DNA of 13,403 nucleotides from Xanthobacteraceae bacterium. Its GTDB lineage: Bacteria > Pseudomonadota > Alphaproteobacteria > Rhizobiales > Xanthobacteraceae. This document shows, piece after piece, positions 1 to 9,226 of the stretch; the stretch's first letter is position 1, and each line of letters begins with the position of its first letter. The stretch lies in contig JASHRR010001280.1 in assembly GCA_030037185.1 (NCBI GenBank), forward strand, positions 1 through 13,403, given 5' to 3'. The notes beneath the pieces are model-generated. The model had not been told where the DNA came from. It did no database searches and saw nothing but the letters and a program-made list of their open reading frames with translations. The translations under genes and the position numbers were made by a program.

Positions 1-41
1 TGAAAATGGAATCACATCGTATTCATGCGGAGGAGAACGCA

Positions 42-1430
42 ATGGGCTGCACATCGGCATTGAAGGCGGGGGTACTTGGAGCGCTGGGCGCGACGGCGCT
101 GGCGACCGCGCTGTGCGCACAAGAGGGCGGGCCGGGAAAGCCCTGGCGGGGCGCGGGCGCCCCGCCGTGCTATGGGGCCGACGGCGGCACCATCAAATGC
201 GTAGCGGCCCCCGGCACGGTTGCGATCCGCGCCGGCCAGCTTTTCGACAGCAAGACCGGGCAGATGACGAGCCGGCAGATTGTGCTGCTGCAAGGCGAGC
301 GCATCAGCGAGGTCGGCCCGGAGAGCCAGATCAGAATTCCTCCCGGTGCGCAGGTGATCGATCTCAGCCAGGCAACCGTGCTGCCCGGCATGATCGATGC
401 CCATACCCACATGTTCAACAATCCCAAGCCCGGCATGTCGCGGGAAACCTCCACTCTCATTGCCATCCACAACCTGCAGGCGGACCTCAACGCAGGGTTC
501 ACTGCCGCGCGCGACATGAGCACACACGGCAACGGATACGGCGACGTCGACATCCGCAACGCCATCAATGAAGGCCGTATCGACGGGCCGCGCTTTCGGG
601 TCTCGGGCCGCGGTATTGTATGGGGCGCTAATCCCCCGGCCGGGCCCGCAAACCCGTTGGCCAGCAACGTGGTGCGCTCGGTCGAGGAAGCCCGCGCGGC
701 GGTGCGCGAGCACGTGGAGCACGGCGTCGACTGGATCAAGCTGTTCCCGACCGGTGCTTATTCCTTCGCCCCCAACGGGGCGCCGCAATATGTCTTGACC
801 TATCCGATGCCTGTTTTGCAGGCGCTGATCGACGAGGCCCATCGCCTCGGGCACAAGACCGGTTGCCACGTATACGGCGGCGAAGGGGAGAAGAACGCCA
901 TCATCGCCGGCTGCGACACCATCGAGCACGCCTTTGGGCTCGACCAGGAGCAAGCCGATATGATGGCGGCCAAGGGCCTTGCCTACGACCCTACGCTGGT
1001 GCGCTATACTGAGCCCTATATGGACGACAACGACAACAGAAACACCGGCGGCAAGTACCGCATGATTCCAATCATCGAGAAGGCCGTCACAATGGCGGGC
1101 AATACCAAAGGCCTGAGGATTATGGTCGGCAGCGGGGTCGACGGCGCAACCTTCCCGCATGGAACGCAGGGTCTTGAATTGGAGGCATTGGTCAAGCAGG
1201 CGCATATGACTCCCGTGCGGGCCATCCAATCCGCCACCATCGTCAACGCCGAGATATTGGGGTGGCAGGATGAGATCGGATCGATTGAGAAAGGCAAGTA
1301 CGCCGACATCGTCGCCGTTTCAGGCGATCCGCTGGCGGATATCTCCGAGCTTCAGCGCGTCAAGTTCGTTATGAAGGGCGGCAAGATCATCCGTAACGAG
1401 CTGACGCAATACGCAGCGCCTACCCGATAG
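42..1430 (+). CDS. Exported metal-dependent amidohydrolase (imidazolonepropionase/prolidase-like)
   Basis: Predicted periplasmic hydrolase of the amidohydrolase superfamily (TIM barrel, binuclear metal centre), acting on an amide, peptide or related bond; the substrate cannot be read from sequence. All expected metal ligands are visible: H121-T-H123 after strand 1 (in GMIDAHTH), K233 in DWIKLF (the lysine normally carboxylated), H276 in TGCHVYG, H296 in IEHAFG and D367 in GSGVDGA. The C-terminus GSIEKGKYADIVAVSGDPL is the usual small beta-domain return of the family. Length 462 aa is normal. The start at 42 is chosen over the in-frame ATG at 6 because AGGAG lies at 31-35 with 6 nt spacing, and because residues 1-26 then form a clean Sec signal peptide (K8, hydrophobic core, cleavage near LCA-Q27). 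A lipoprotein is unlikely since the residue before C25 is Leu. Two Cys (43, 53) sit in the mature N-terminus. The gene stands alone, and its stop abuts an IS relic. Confidence 0.9.
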   Translation: MGCTSALKAGVLGALGATALATALCAQEGGPGKPWRGAGAPPCYGADGGTIKCVAAPGTVAIRAGQLFDSKTGQMTSRQIVLLQGERISEVGPESQIRIPPGAQVIDLSQATVLPGMIDAHTHMFNNPKPGMSRETSTLIAIHNLQADLNAGFTAARDMSTHGNGYGDVDIRNAINEGRIDGPRFRVSGRGIVWGANPPAGPANPLASNVVRSVEEARAAVREHVEHGVDWIKLFPTGAYSFAPNGAPQYVLTYPMPVLQALIDEAHRLGHKTGCHVYGGEGEKNAIIAGCDTIEHAFGLDQEQADMMAAKGLAYDPTLVRYTEPYMDDNDNRNTGGKYRMIPIIEKAVTMAGNTKGLRIMVGSGVDGATFPHGTQGLELEALVKQAHMTPVRAIQSATIVNAEILGWQDEIGSIEKGKYADIVAVSGDPLADISELQRVKFVMKGGKIIRNELTQYAAPTR

Positions 1431-1481
1431 CCCGGTCGTCGTAGGCGGCGCGGCGCTGTGAGGTGACGACAAAGCCGGGCT
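1429..1481 (+). other. Imperfect inverted repeat at the amidohydrolase stop codon
   Basis: Arms AGCCCGG-TCGTC (1429-1440) and GACGA-CCGGGCT (1465-1469 and 1475-1481) pair with a five-base bulge on the right arm. It begins at the last bases of the amidohydrolase and could act as its terminator, but no T-run follows. The right arm also lies in the decayed transposase (the FVVTS codons), so the pairing may be partly coincidental. Confidence 0.35.
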
Positions 1482-2248
1482 TGGCGCCCTGTATGCGCGG
1501 CCGTGCCGGCGGCGCGGCGCTTGCGGCTCCGGATCGAGCGTGCTGTAGGAAAATCGCGGAACGGCCGCGTCACTTGGCCAGGGCAGCGTAGTTTGCGCTG
1601 CCCTGTAAAGCCGATCGGTGTTCCAGGGGCGGATTGCGCGCCGGACCGAATACGTGCGTCGTTCGTCTCGCATCAATCCATCGACTTTTGACGCGCCAGC
1701 CTCAGTCGGCGCGTAAAATGACCTACGCGTGCCCCGCCGGCGGATGCGTGCACCGATCCGGGCAATCGACTCACCGGCGCTGGCGTCGCCCGGCGCAGCC
1801 TTGAAAGCAGCGGATCCCGGCCGCAAAACACCGCCATGGAACAAGCCCCCTGATCTCCGTGCAGCGGGGCGTCGGTCGCATCCGGATCAACCACGATCTG
1901 CCGGGGCGGCCGCTTATGCGACTCCACGAACACATCGACGAGAGCCCATCGACGTCCTCCGGTTGCAATCGGTCCTGCGGGACTTGGCACCGTTTCGCTT
2001 CTCGCCTGTGCTCCAAGACGATTGAGCGTGCTCCCGCCAGGCGCAGTCCTGCGGGTCCCGGTTTGAACTTTGCCGGCCATCCTTGCGCGGGGTCATGGCC
2101 GTTGAGGTCCTCGGCCCTTTGCTTTCGTCGCGCGGATCGCGCCGATCCGTGAAGCACCGCGCAAAGCGCCGTATCAATCCAAGACGCCCCGCTTCTTTAA
2201 CGGCAGGCGTTGGATGCAGTCCGTCCGGCCATCGAATTGAGCCACCAT
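1431..2248 (-). pseudogene. Decayed IS1380-family transposase, multiple frameshifts, C-terminus missing
   Basis: No single frame is open, but minus-strand pieces in the right order match the IS1380 transposase family as I know it. MVAQFDG starts at 2248. LGLIRRFARCFTDRRDP lies at about 2130-2195 and AEDLNGHDPAQ at about 2083-2115. From 2080 one frame gives GGSTLNRL, then VDVFVESHKRPPRQIVVDP (about 1880-1935), then DPDATDAPLHGDQ (about 1851-1889), the family's first catalytic Asp region. DASAGESIARIGARIRR follows at about 1735-1786. VILRAD-stop-GW at 1699-1722 is the equivalent of the LRADSGF catalytic-Asp motif, with a TGA inside it at 1702-1704. HVFGPARN and finally KPGFVVTS (1459-1482) come last. 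At least four frame changes, an in-frame stop and internal deletions (after FTDRRDPR and after LHGDQ) show it is dead. The family C-terminal domain after FVVTS is absent. I saw no terminal inverted repeats, so its exact ends are uncertain. It would once have moved a roughly 1.6-kb element. Confidence 0.85.
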
Positions 2249-2962
2249 GGCACGCCGGCTGCAAACGAGAATAGACCCGCGCATACACTCTGTCCGAAGA
2301 CTGCGGCCGCTGCAGAAATATTTCGTTGAAAGTTTACGTCGCGGCCGCCGATCCCGGGCAGCGGCTGCTCCACAGTATTGCATCCCGACTTCGGTGCCGA
2401 GCCAAATTCTGGGTTAATTCTCACCGAGGTTTTCGGGTCATTCTTGCCGAGGAACTTGCTAATGTCGTCAATCACATCTTTACTGATTTAGCTCGGGTTA
2501 TAGCGATCGCCAAACGGCCCGCACAGCCTGATTTGCTGGTCTTCAGGTCGGGTTTGTCTGACGAGACAAAAACACCGCAGATCATCGCCTCGTAAAGGTG
2601 AAATTGAACCATCAAGGATCAACAGAGCGACGATCACGCCTTGGTCCGGTGCCGCTACTTCGGTCGCCCGTTGCCGACGATAACGCCTCACCGCCGCGCT
2701 AACCTTGGCGCTGATCCCCTGTGGTTTTCGCATTGTGTTCAAGGCCACGCGGCACGCGACCCTGCGAATAATCCGGGATCGGCATGAGTCTTGCACATGG
2801 GCCGTCGGTTGGGAGGATGCGCGTGCGAACCGAGCAATTAGGCCTGCCCCGACCTGGCGGGATGCCGTTTGATTGCGCCGCTTTGAGAGCCGCTCAAGGG
2901 CGGGCAAACACAACGATGGTCCGCTCCGCATAACACCGCAAACGCAAAACTCGGGTGGGGAT
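2249..2962. other. Non-coding or degraded stretch
   Basis: About 700 bp lie between the IS1380 relic and the nucleoside transporter. Both strands have open stretches (for example 2326-2595 plus, 2488-2973 minus) but their translations are rich in Arg/Ser/Pro, lack a ribosome binding site and match no family I recognise. Base composition dips in GC around 2380-2500. It may contain the left-over flank of the insertion sequence and the promoter of the downstream transporter; neither can be pinned down. Confidence 0.4.
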
Positions 2963-4210
2963 ATGCAGACCATTCAATCGATCGTCGGCATCTTCGGGTT
3001 GTTGGCCATCACGTTCGCGATCAGTGAAGACCACCGCGCCGTATCATTTCGCCAGGCCGCGGTCGGGCTTGGCGTCACGGTGGCGTTGGCAGCACTGTTC
3101 CTCAAGATTCCGCAGCTCAAAATCGCCTTCGCGGCGATCGGCGACGCCGTCAACGCTGTCGCGGCGGCGAGCCGCGCCGGCACGGCGTTCGTGTTCGGCT
3201 ATCTCGGCGGCGGACCGCTGCCGTTCGAACTGAAGGCTCCCGGCAATGAGTTCGTCCTCGCGCTGCAGGCTCTGCCGATCGTGTTGGTGATGAGCGTGCT
3301 CACAACCCTGGGGTTTTACTGGGGCATCCTGCCGCCGATCGTACGCGCCATCGGGATTGCGCTCGAACGCACGCTTAAGGTTGGCGGCGCGGTCGGGCTG
3401 TCGACTGCCGCCAACGTTTTCGTCGGCATGGTGGAGGCGCCGTTGTTCATCAGACCGTATCTCGCCGGCCTGACCCGCAGCGAACTGTTCGTGGTGATGA
3501 CCGGCGGGATGGCGGGCATCGCCGGCACCGTGCTGGCGTTATACGCAACCGTGCTGGGCGCCACGATCCCGGATGCGGCCGGTCACCTCGTTGTCGCATC
3601 GGTGCTGGGTGCTCCTGTGGCTATCCTGATTAGCCTCATCATGGTTCCGGAAGTTCCGGGCCGCGCCGCCAGCGACATCGAGAAGCTCGCACCCGTGGCC
3701 GCCAGCACCATGGACGCGATCGTACGCGGAACGACCGCTGGCCTCGAACTCCTCCTCAACATCTGTGCAATGTTGATCGTGCTGATCGCGCTCGTGCACC
3801 TTGTCAATGGCGCGCTCGGCCTCCTGCCCGACGTCGGGGGGGCCCCGGTGACGCTTGAGCGCGTGCTCGGGATCGCAATGGCGCCTGTTTGCTGGCTGAT
3901 GGGCATCCCGTGGGACGAAGCCGTGACGGCCGGCGCCCTGATGGGCATGAAGACCATCCTCAACGAGTTCGTCGCCTACCTGAAGCTGGCGGCGCTGCCG
4001 GCGGATGCGCTGAGCGAGCGCTCGCGCCTGATCATGGTTTATGGGCTGTGCGGCTTCGCAAATTTAGGCAGCCTCGGCATCATGATCGGAGGTCTGGCGA
4101 CGATGGCGCCCGAGCGCCGCGATGACGTCGTATCGCTCGGATTCAAGTCGATCGTGTCGGGCACGCTGTCGACGTGCCTGATCGGCGCCGTCGTCGGCGC
4201 GCTGACATAA
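2963..4210 (+). CDS. nupC: NupC-type concentrative nucleoside transporter (CNT family)
   Basis: Inner-membrane symporter importing nucleosides with a cation (H+ or Na+) down its gradient. The 415-aa product is almost entirely hydrophobic and carries the CNT landmarks: GGGPLPFEL followed by LQALPIVLVMSVLTTLGFYWG, the nucleoside-binding segment GMVEAPLFIRPYL with E158, the NEFVAYLKL motif with N334/E335, and YGLCGFANLGSLGI near the C-terminus. Length agrees with bacterial NupC proteins (about 400-420 aa). An upstream in-frame start at 2873 would add 30 polar residues. The ATG at 2963 is preferred because GTGGGG (2955-2960) precedes it and the product then starts directly with the first membrane helix (MQTIQSIVGIFGLLAITFAI). 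It is monocistronic, ending 41 bp from the convergent usg gene. The gene symbol reflects the family; substrate specificity (pyrimidine versus purine) is not established. Confidence 0.92.
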   Translation: MQTIQSIVGIFGLLAITFAISEDHRAVSFRQAAVGLGVTVALAALFLKIPQLKIAFAAIGDAVNAVAAASRAGTAFVFGYLGGGPLPFELKAPGNEFVLALQALPIVLVMSVLTTLGFYWGILPPIVRAIGIALERTLKVGGAVGLSTAANVFVGMVEAPLFIRPYLAGLTRSELFVVMTGGMAGIAGTVLALYATVLGATIPDAAGHLVVASVLGAPVAILISLIMVPEVPGRAASDIEKLAPVAASTMDAIVRGTTAGLELLLNICAMLIVLIALVHLVNGALGLLPDVGGAPVTLERVLGIAMAPVCWLMGIPWDEAVTAGALMGMKTILNEFVAYLKLAALPADALSERSRLIMVYGLCGFANLGSLGIMIGGLATMAPERRDDVVSLGFKSIVSGTLSTCLIGAVVGALT

Positions 4211-4212
4211 CA

Positions 4213-4228
4213 GCGCCCGCCCGGGCGC
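4213..4228. terminator. Tight GC hairpin between convergent nupC and usg
   Basis: GCGCCC (4213-4218) pairs with GGGCGC (4223-4228) around a 4-nt loop, immediately after the nupC stop and before the usg stop. It lacks a T-run on either strand, so it may be a weak, shared or factor-assisted terminator. Confidence 0.4.
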
Positions 4229-4251
4229 CCGCCAACCTTAACGGCTACGGC

Positions 4252-4530
4252 TCAGTGCAGCCGGAACACGCCGTCCACCGCCCGGATCTCCGCGGGCTTG
4301 ATCAGCTTGGAATGGGCGACTGTTACAGAATGCAGCATCCCCTCAAGCGACCTCTCCCAGAACCTGAGGAATCGGTGCAGTTCCGGGAAGTTGGGACAAA
4401 CGTCATAGGCTTGCCAGACATAGGCCTGGAGCAGCCACGGGTGGTCGGGGCGACGGTAGAGGATGTTGGCCGTCGTCAAGCCGTAGCCGGTCATCTGCTT
4501 GCGAAAGTCATCCGAAGCCATAGAAGCCAT
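4252..4530 (-). CDS. usg: Usg family protein
   Basis: Small (92 aa) soluble protein of the alphaproteobacterial Usg family (Pfam usg), named after a gene linked to trp genes in Caulobacter; its biochemical role is unknown. Diagnostic segments are GYGLTTANILYRRPDHPWLLQ, the tryptophan-rich YVWQAYDVCPNFPELHRFL and the C-terminal HSVTVAHSKLIKPAEIRAVDGVFRLH block, all in the expected order and at the usual family length. The start at 4530 (MASMASDDF) is chosen because GGAGAG stands 5 nt upstream on the minus strand. An earlier in-frame ATG at 4587 would add 19 residues that are not family-like. The gene is divergent from groES with a shared 302-bp upstream region and convergent with nupC. No trp genes are nearby. 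Confidence 0.9.
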   Translation of the reverse strand: MASMASDDFRKQMTGYGLTTANILYRRPDHPWLLQAYVWQAYDVCPNFPELHRFLRFWERSLEGMLHSVTVAHSKLIKPAEIRAVDGVFRLH

Positions 4531-4832
4531 AGGCGCTCTCCATTCGTGACTGCCCTGAATTGTGTGGTTCGACCACGCGCGTTGCAAGCCGAAGAGTTAG
4601 GCAAATGTAGTAAAATCAACGTGTTAGCAGCATTGATATAGGTCTGCTGACAACCGGTTCCGGATCCGCACTCGCGCTGTTAGCAATCCCCCTTATCGAG
4701 TGCTAATTTTTTGCTCCCACCCTCTTGTGCGCCAAAGCCTGGCGTCATAAATCGCGCGTGGAGGCGCGGGAGTACCCGGCCGCGTCTGTCGTTTCGAAAA
4801 ATCACCCACCTTCAATGGCTTAGGAGGACAGC
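4531..4832. promoter_or_regulatory. Divergent usg/groES upstream region
   Basis: The 302-bp gap drives usg leftward and groESL rightward. It is AT-richer than its surroundings at 4595-4645 and 4700-4712 and contains the CIRCE operator (listed separately). I could not find a convincing pair of sigma-70 or RpoH boxes. CTTATC (4692-4697), inside the CIRCE spacer, could be a -10 element. CTTG (4724-4727) with CATAAA (4746-4751) downstream of CIRCE is a second, weak candidate. A NifA/sigma-54-type -24/-12 element was not seen before groES. Confidence 0.55.
4680..4706 (+). promoter_or_regulatory. CIRCE operator (HrcA binding site) upstream of groES
   Basis: TTAGCAATC (4680-4688), nine bases, then GAGTGCTAA (4698-4706). 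This matches the CIRCE consensus TTAGCACTC-N9-GAGTGCTAA with a perfect right arm, and one substitution in the left arm (A for C at the seventh position). It lies 126 bp before the groES start codon. CIRCE is the operator of the heat-labile repressor HrcA, whose activity depends on GroESL, so the operon should be feedback-controlled by chaperonin level. hrcA itself is not in the window. Confidence 0.93.
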
Positions 4833-5147
4833 ATGAAATTTCGTCCGCTTCACGACCGCGTCGTCGTCAAGCGCATCGATGCCGAGGAGAAGAGCGCCGG
4901 CGGCATCATCATCCCTGACACCGCCAAAGAAAAGCCTTCCCAAGGGGAAGTGATCGCTGTCGGGCCAGGCGGGCGTGACGAGTCGGGCAAGCTCGTTCCG
5001 GTGGATGTGCAGGTCGGGAACCGCGTCCTGTTCGGCAAATGGTCGGGCACCGAGGTCAAGATCGATGGCGTCGAGTATCTCATCATGAAAGAAAGCGACA
5101 TCATGGGGGTCCTCGAGGAAACCGCGACCAAGAAGAAAGCCGCCTGA
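4833..5147 (+). CDS. groES: Co-chaperonin GroES
   Basis: The 104-aa GroES (Hsp10) forms the heptameric lid that closes the GroEL folding chamber in the cytosol. The sequence opens with [16 protein letters not shown], carries the mobile loop [18 protein letters not shown] (residues about 17-34, with the GroEL-contacting III) and the beta-barrel block [22 protein letters not shown], and ends [13 protein letters not shown] plus a lysine-rich TKKKAA tail typical of rhizobial GroES. Length is normal (the family is about 95-104 aa). AGGAGG at 4822-4827 is placed 5 nt before the ATG. It is the first gene of the groESL operon behind CIRCE. Confidence 0.98.
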   Translation: MKFRPLHDRVVVKRIDAEEKSAGGIIIPDTAKEKPSQGEVIAVGPGGRDESGKLVPVDVQVGNRVLFGKWSGTEVKIDGVEYLIMKESDIMGVLEETATKKKAA

Positions 5148-6918
<1,771 letters not shown>

Positions 6919-6942
6919 TCCGCGCGCGATCGCCGCGAATCG

Positions 6943-6970
6943 AAGGCCCGGGCGTAAGCCCGGGCCTTTT
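6943..6970 (+). terminator. Intrinsic terminator of groESL
   Basis: A perfect 11-bp stem AAGGCCCGGGC (6943-6953) / GCCCGGGCCTT (6958-6968) with loop GTAA leads into TTTT (6967-6970), 25 bp after the groEL stop. This is a textbook rho-independent terminator. Confidence 0.93.
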
Positions 6971-7439
6971 GGTGTGCCGAGCATGATCGGTAGCTTGTGG
7001 TTCGAACTCCTTTATCCGGTCCGATGCGGCAGGTCCTCGAGCGTCTTAGGTGAGGCGCCGAGTTGTCGCTGAGTTGTGACTGCGACGCTGATCGGGTTAT
7101 CGCGTCGGCAAAGGTCGTGCGTTTCAGAGCTTCCGCATTCAAGGCCTGGCACGGACTGCGCGTGCGTTAAGCGAGCGGTTGCCGCAGAGCTCGCCTGACG
7201 CCGTCCCGTTTACGGTTGACAAACCCTGACCATCTGCAAGCCGAAAGCTTGGATTTTCGAGCGGCCCCCGGGCGCGCGGTTGTTGGGCGTCGAAGCCGTT
7301 GCAACTTGAATTGCCGATGGTCGAGATCTACGCTGGTATGAGGAGCGACTGAACACCATTTCCGCTCGCCATCGATTGGCAAGAAGTGGACAGCCCAATC
7401 CGCCAACGACCACGAATCCCTACATATCGGTCGGATGCT
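6971..7439. other. Gene-free spacer between groEL and the DUF72 gene
   Basis: About 470 bp. A small inverted repeat GCGAGC (7171-7176) / GCTCGC (7189-7194) is visible. A short plus-strand stretch ending at 7352 reads LQLELPMVEIYAGMRSD and looks protein-like, but it cannot be extended upstream or assigned. The promoter of the DUF72 gene should lie here; I see no clear consensus boxes. Confidence 0.4.
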
Positions 7440-8279
7440 ATGTCCAAGTCTGCCACGCCCAAATCGAAGCCGGCCCAGTCCCCGGCCACGCACATCCACG
7501 TCGGCATTGGCGGCTGGACCTTTGCACCGTGGCGGGGCGTGTTCTACCCCGACGGCCTGCCGCACGCGAAAGAACTCGGCTATGCGGCGCGCCGCCTCAC
7601 CTCGATCGAGATCAACGGCACGTTCTATCGCACACAGACGCCGGCGACCTTTCGCAAATGGGCCGCCGAGGTTCCGGACGGCTTCATCTTCGCGGTCAAG
7701 GGACCCCGCTATGTCACCCATCGCGGCGAGCTCAAGGGCGGCGGGGAGTCGATCGACCGGTTTCTTAATTCGGGGGTGATCGAACTTGGCGATCGCCTCG
7801 GGCCACTGCTGTGGCAGTTTCCTCCGTTCAAAAAATTCGACGAGGCGGATTTTGGCAGCTTTCTGGAATTATTGCCCAGGGATTTCGATGGCTGGCGGCT
7901 GCGCCACGCGGTCGAAATCCGCCACCACAGCTTTTGCGTTCCGCAATTTGTCCGGCTGCTGCGCGAATTCGAGATCCCCGTGGTGTTCAGCGAGCACGAG
8001 ACCTACCCGGCAATCGCGGATGTGGCCGGCGATTTCCTGTATCTGCGCCTCCAGAAGGGTAATGATGCCATCACGACCGCCTATCCGGAGGAGGCGATTG
8101 GCAAGTGGGCGGCGCGCCTTAAGGCATGGATTGGTGGTCGCGCGCCCGCCGACCTGCCGTGCATCGAAGCCAAACCCGCAAAAATCAAGCCGCGCGACAT
8201 ATTCGTCTATTTCATTCATGAAGGAAAAATCCGCGCGCCGCATGCCGCCATGGCGTTGATAGATAAACTGAATTCGTAA
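7440..8279 (+). CDS. DUF72 domain-containing protein (YecE-like)
   Basis: A 279-aa cytosolic protein of the DUF72/YecE family, a TIM-barrel fold of unknown biochemical function. Family hallmarks are visible: HVGIGGWTFAPWRGVFYP near the N-terminus, SIEINGTFYRTQTPATFRKW, GFIFAVKGPRYVTH, then LGPLLWQFPPFKKFD, HAVEIRHHSF, FSEHETYP, FLYLRLQ and FVYFIHEGKIRAPHAA towards the C-terminus. Length fits (about 240-300 aa). The ATG at 7440 (MSKSATPKSK) is preferred over an in-frame GTG at 7386, because the intervening 18 residues are not family-like. Its ribosome binding site is weak in either case, so the start is moderately sure. A Lys/Pro-rich N-terminal leader of about 20 residues precedes the domain. 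The gene is monocistronic and followed after 68 bp by a terminator hairpin. Confidence 0.92.
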   Translation: MSKSATPKSKPAQSPATHIHVGIGGWTFAPWRGVFYPDGLPHAKELGYAARRLTSIEINGTFYRTQTPATFRKWAAEVPDGFIFAVKGPRYVTHRGELKGGGESIDRFLNSGVIELGDRLGPLLWQFPPFKKFDEADFGSFLELLPRDFDGWRLRHAVEIRHHSFCVPQFVRLLREFEIPVVFSEHETYPAIADVAGDFLYLRLQKGNDAITTAYPEEAIGKWAARLKAWIGGRAPADLPCIEAKPAKIKPRDIFVYFIHEGKIRAPHAAMALIDKLNS

Positions 8280-8347
8280 AGCATTGGCGTCCTGTTTTAC
8301 GTCAGGAATGAACCCGCAGCCTAACGCGACCGGTAAAACCGATTTAG

Positions 8348-8378
8348 CGGCGTCTGCTCTCGCGGAGCGCCGTTTTTT
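8348..8378 (+). terminator. Intrinsic terminator downstream of the DUF72 gene
   Basis: CGGCG (8348-8352) pairs with CGCCG (8368-8372), with an inner CTC/GAG stem (8357-8359 / 8365-8367) above a left-side bulge, directly followed by six T (8373-8378). Confidence 0.8.
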
Positions 8379-8488
8379 GGTGGATAACCCGGCTTGAGTT
8401 GGTTGCGCGACAGTCATTGATGGGCGGCTGATATACGCCGAGAAGGTCCTTTAATCAGGACATTACCCTACCCTATTCCCATGACTTG

Positions 8489-8512
8489 CCCCGCCCTCAC
8501 CGGGCGGGGTTT
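8489..8512 (+). terminator. Strong GC hairpin, terminator-like
   Basis: Perfect 8-bp stem CCCCGCCC (8489-8496) / GGGCGGGG (8502-8509) with loop TCACC, followed by TTT. The T-run is short, so it may be only a stable RNA element. Confidence 0.65.
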
Positions 8513-8523
8513 CTCCGGCGAAT

Positions 8524-8548
8524 GCCGCCTTTGCGGGCGGCTTTTTTA
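8524..8548 (+). terminator. Intrinsic terminator
   Basis: GCCGCC (8524-8529) / GGCGGC (8536-8541) with a 6-nt loop, followed by six T (8542-8547). Its position only 14 bp after the preceding hairpin makes a tandem terminator. Confidence 0.85.
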
Positions 8549-9040
8549 TTCAGTATTGTGACACCTGTACTGCAACGATGTATCATAATCATCACGTCTG
8601 TTTAGTATTATCAGTTTTAAACTTGATGATCTACAAGAGCGCGCAAGATGAGACCAAGAATGCGCCAAGATGAAAACAAAAGACTAACCAAAATGCCGTT
8701 GAAACTTGCATCTCGGCAAGACCCGCAGGACCACCAAGACCGCACCACGCTACCCCGTCGCTCAGGCGGCAAACTTTTGCAGCGTCAGGACTTGGTGGCA
8801 GTTGACGATCATCGGGTTGTCGCTCGCACACCCTGTGCATCGCTTTCAAGCCGGCGCCGGATGGCGGCTTGGGAAGCACGCCCGCTGTCGCGGCGATGAT
8901 CAAGCGAATGCCAGACGAATTCCTGCCGCTTTTCGGGGGCGAACGAACCGGCGGGCCAATTAGCGCGCGGTTTGCGTGGCGGCCGACTCGGGAATTCGTA
9001 CCACGCGCGGCGGCGCGGCGATCCCATTGGCGAATGAGGC
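8549..9040. other. AT-rich island followed by gene-free GC-rich DNA
   Basis: From 8549 to about 8700 the sequence is markedly AT-richer than the rest of the window, including TATCATAATCATCA and TTTAGTATTATCAGTTTTAAA. This could be a promoter region or imported DNA. Open frames starting at 8648 (+) and 8706 (+), and the minus-strand frame 8631-8903, give no recognisable protein and lack a ribosome binding site. Nothing else could be assigned. Confidence 0.4.
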
Positions 9041-9043
9041 GGC

Positions 9044-9089
9044 CCCGACCTCCCAGGGGAATTGGGGCTTCGGAGGGGAGGAGGTCGGG
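9044..9089. repeat. Perfect 10-bp inverted repeat
   Basis: CCCGACCTCC (9044-9053) and GGAGGTCGGG (9080-9089) enclose 26 nt. No T-run follows. It is the first of a series of stem-loops in this gene-free region. Confidence 0.6.
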
Positions 9090-9095
9090 ACCACA

Positions 9096-9111
9096 CTCGC
9101 AGGGGAGCGAG
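9096..9111. repeat. Short inverted repeat
   Basis: CTCGC (9096-9100) / GCGAG (9107-9111) with a 6-nt loop, seven bases after the preceding palindrome. Confidence 0.4.
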
Positions 9112-9226
9112 CAACGGCTAGATACTGGTCCTGTGTGACGGCAGGATATGTCAGATCGCCGACTTCCGGTACTGAATTTACGAAAACAATATTTTCAATA
9201 AGGGGTTATACCGGTCATCCCCAAAG

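Larger units (their letters stand above)
8380..8548 (+). ncRNA. Possible small non-coding RNA between two terminators
   Basis: This stretch holds no open frame but several short stems: GGCG (8423-8426) / CGCC (8436-8439), GTCCT (8446-8450) / AGGAC (8457-8461), then the strong hairpins at 8489-8509 and 8524-8541, the last followed by a T-run. A structured segment that ends in its own terminator, downstream of the DUF72 terminator, is what an independent small RNA would look like. No convincing promoter was recognised, and the alternative is a set of back-up terminators. Confidence 0.3.

Noticed and set aside
12..1229. 405-aa minus-strand open frame opposite the amidohydrolase
   Set aside because: It is the complement of a clear, complete enzyme gene; its translation is compositionally odd and no family motif is seen. 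It arises from GC-rich codon structure.
2488..2973. 161-aa minus-strand open frame left of the nucleoside transporter
   Set aside because: It overlaps the start of nupC, is rich in Arg/Ser/Cys and has no family resemblance; probably chance.
7147..7161. TGGCACG-N4-GCGC, similar to a sigma-54 -24/-12 promoter
   Set aside because: The -12 element lacks the TT, no activator site was seen, and the next gene starts almost 280 bp downstream.
7167..7721. 184-aa minus-strand open frame overlapping the DUF72 gene
   Set aside because: Its right half is antisense to a well-supported gene and its left half has no recognisable content.
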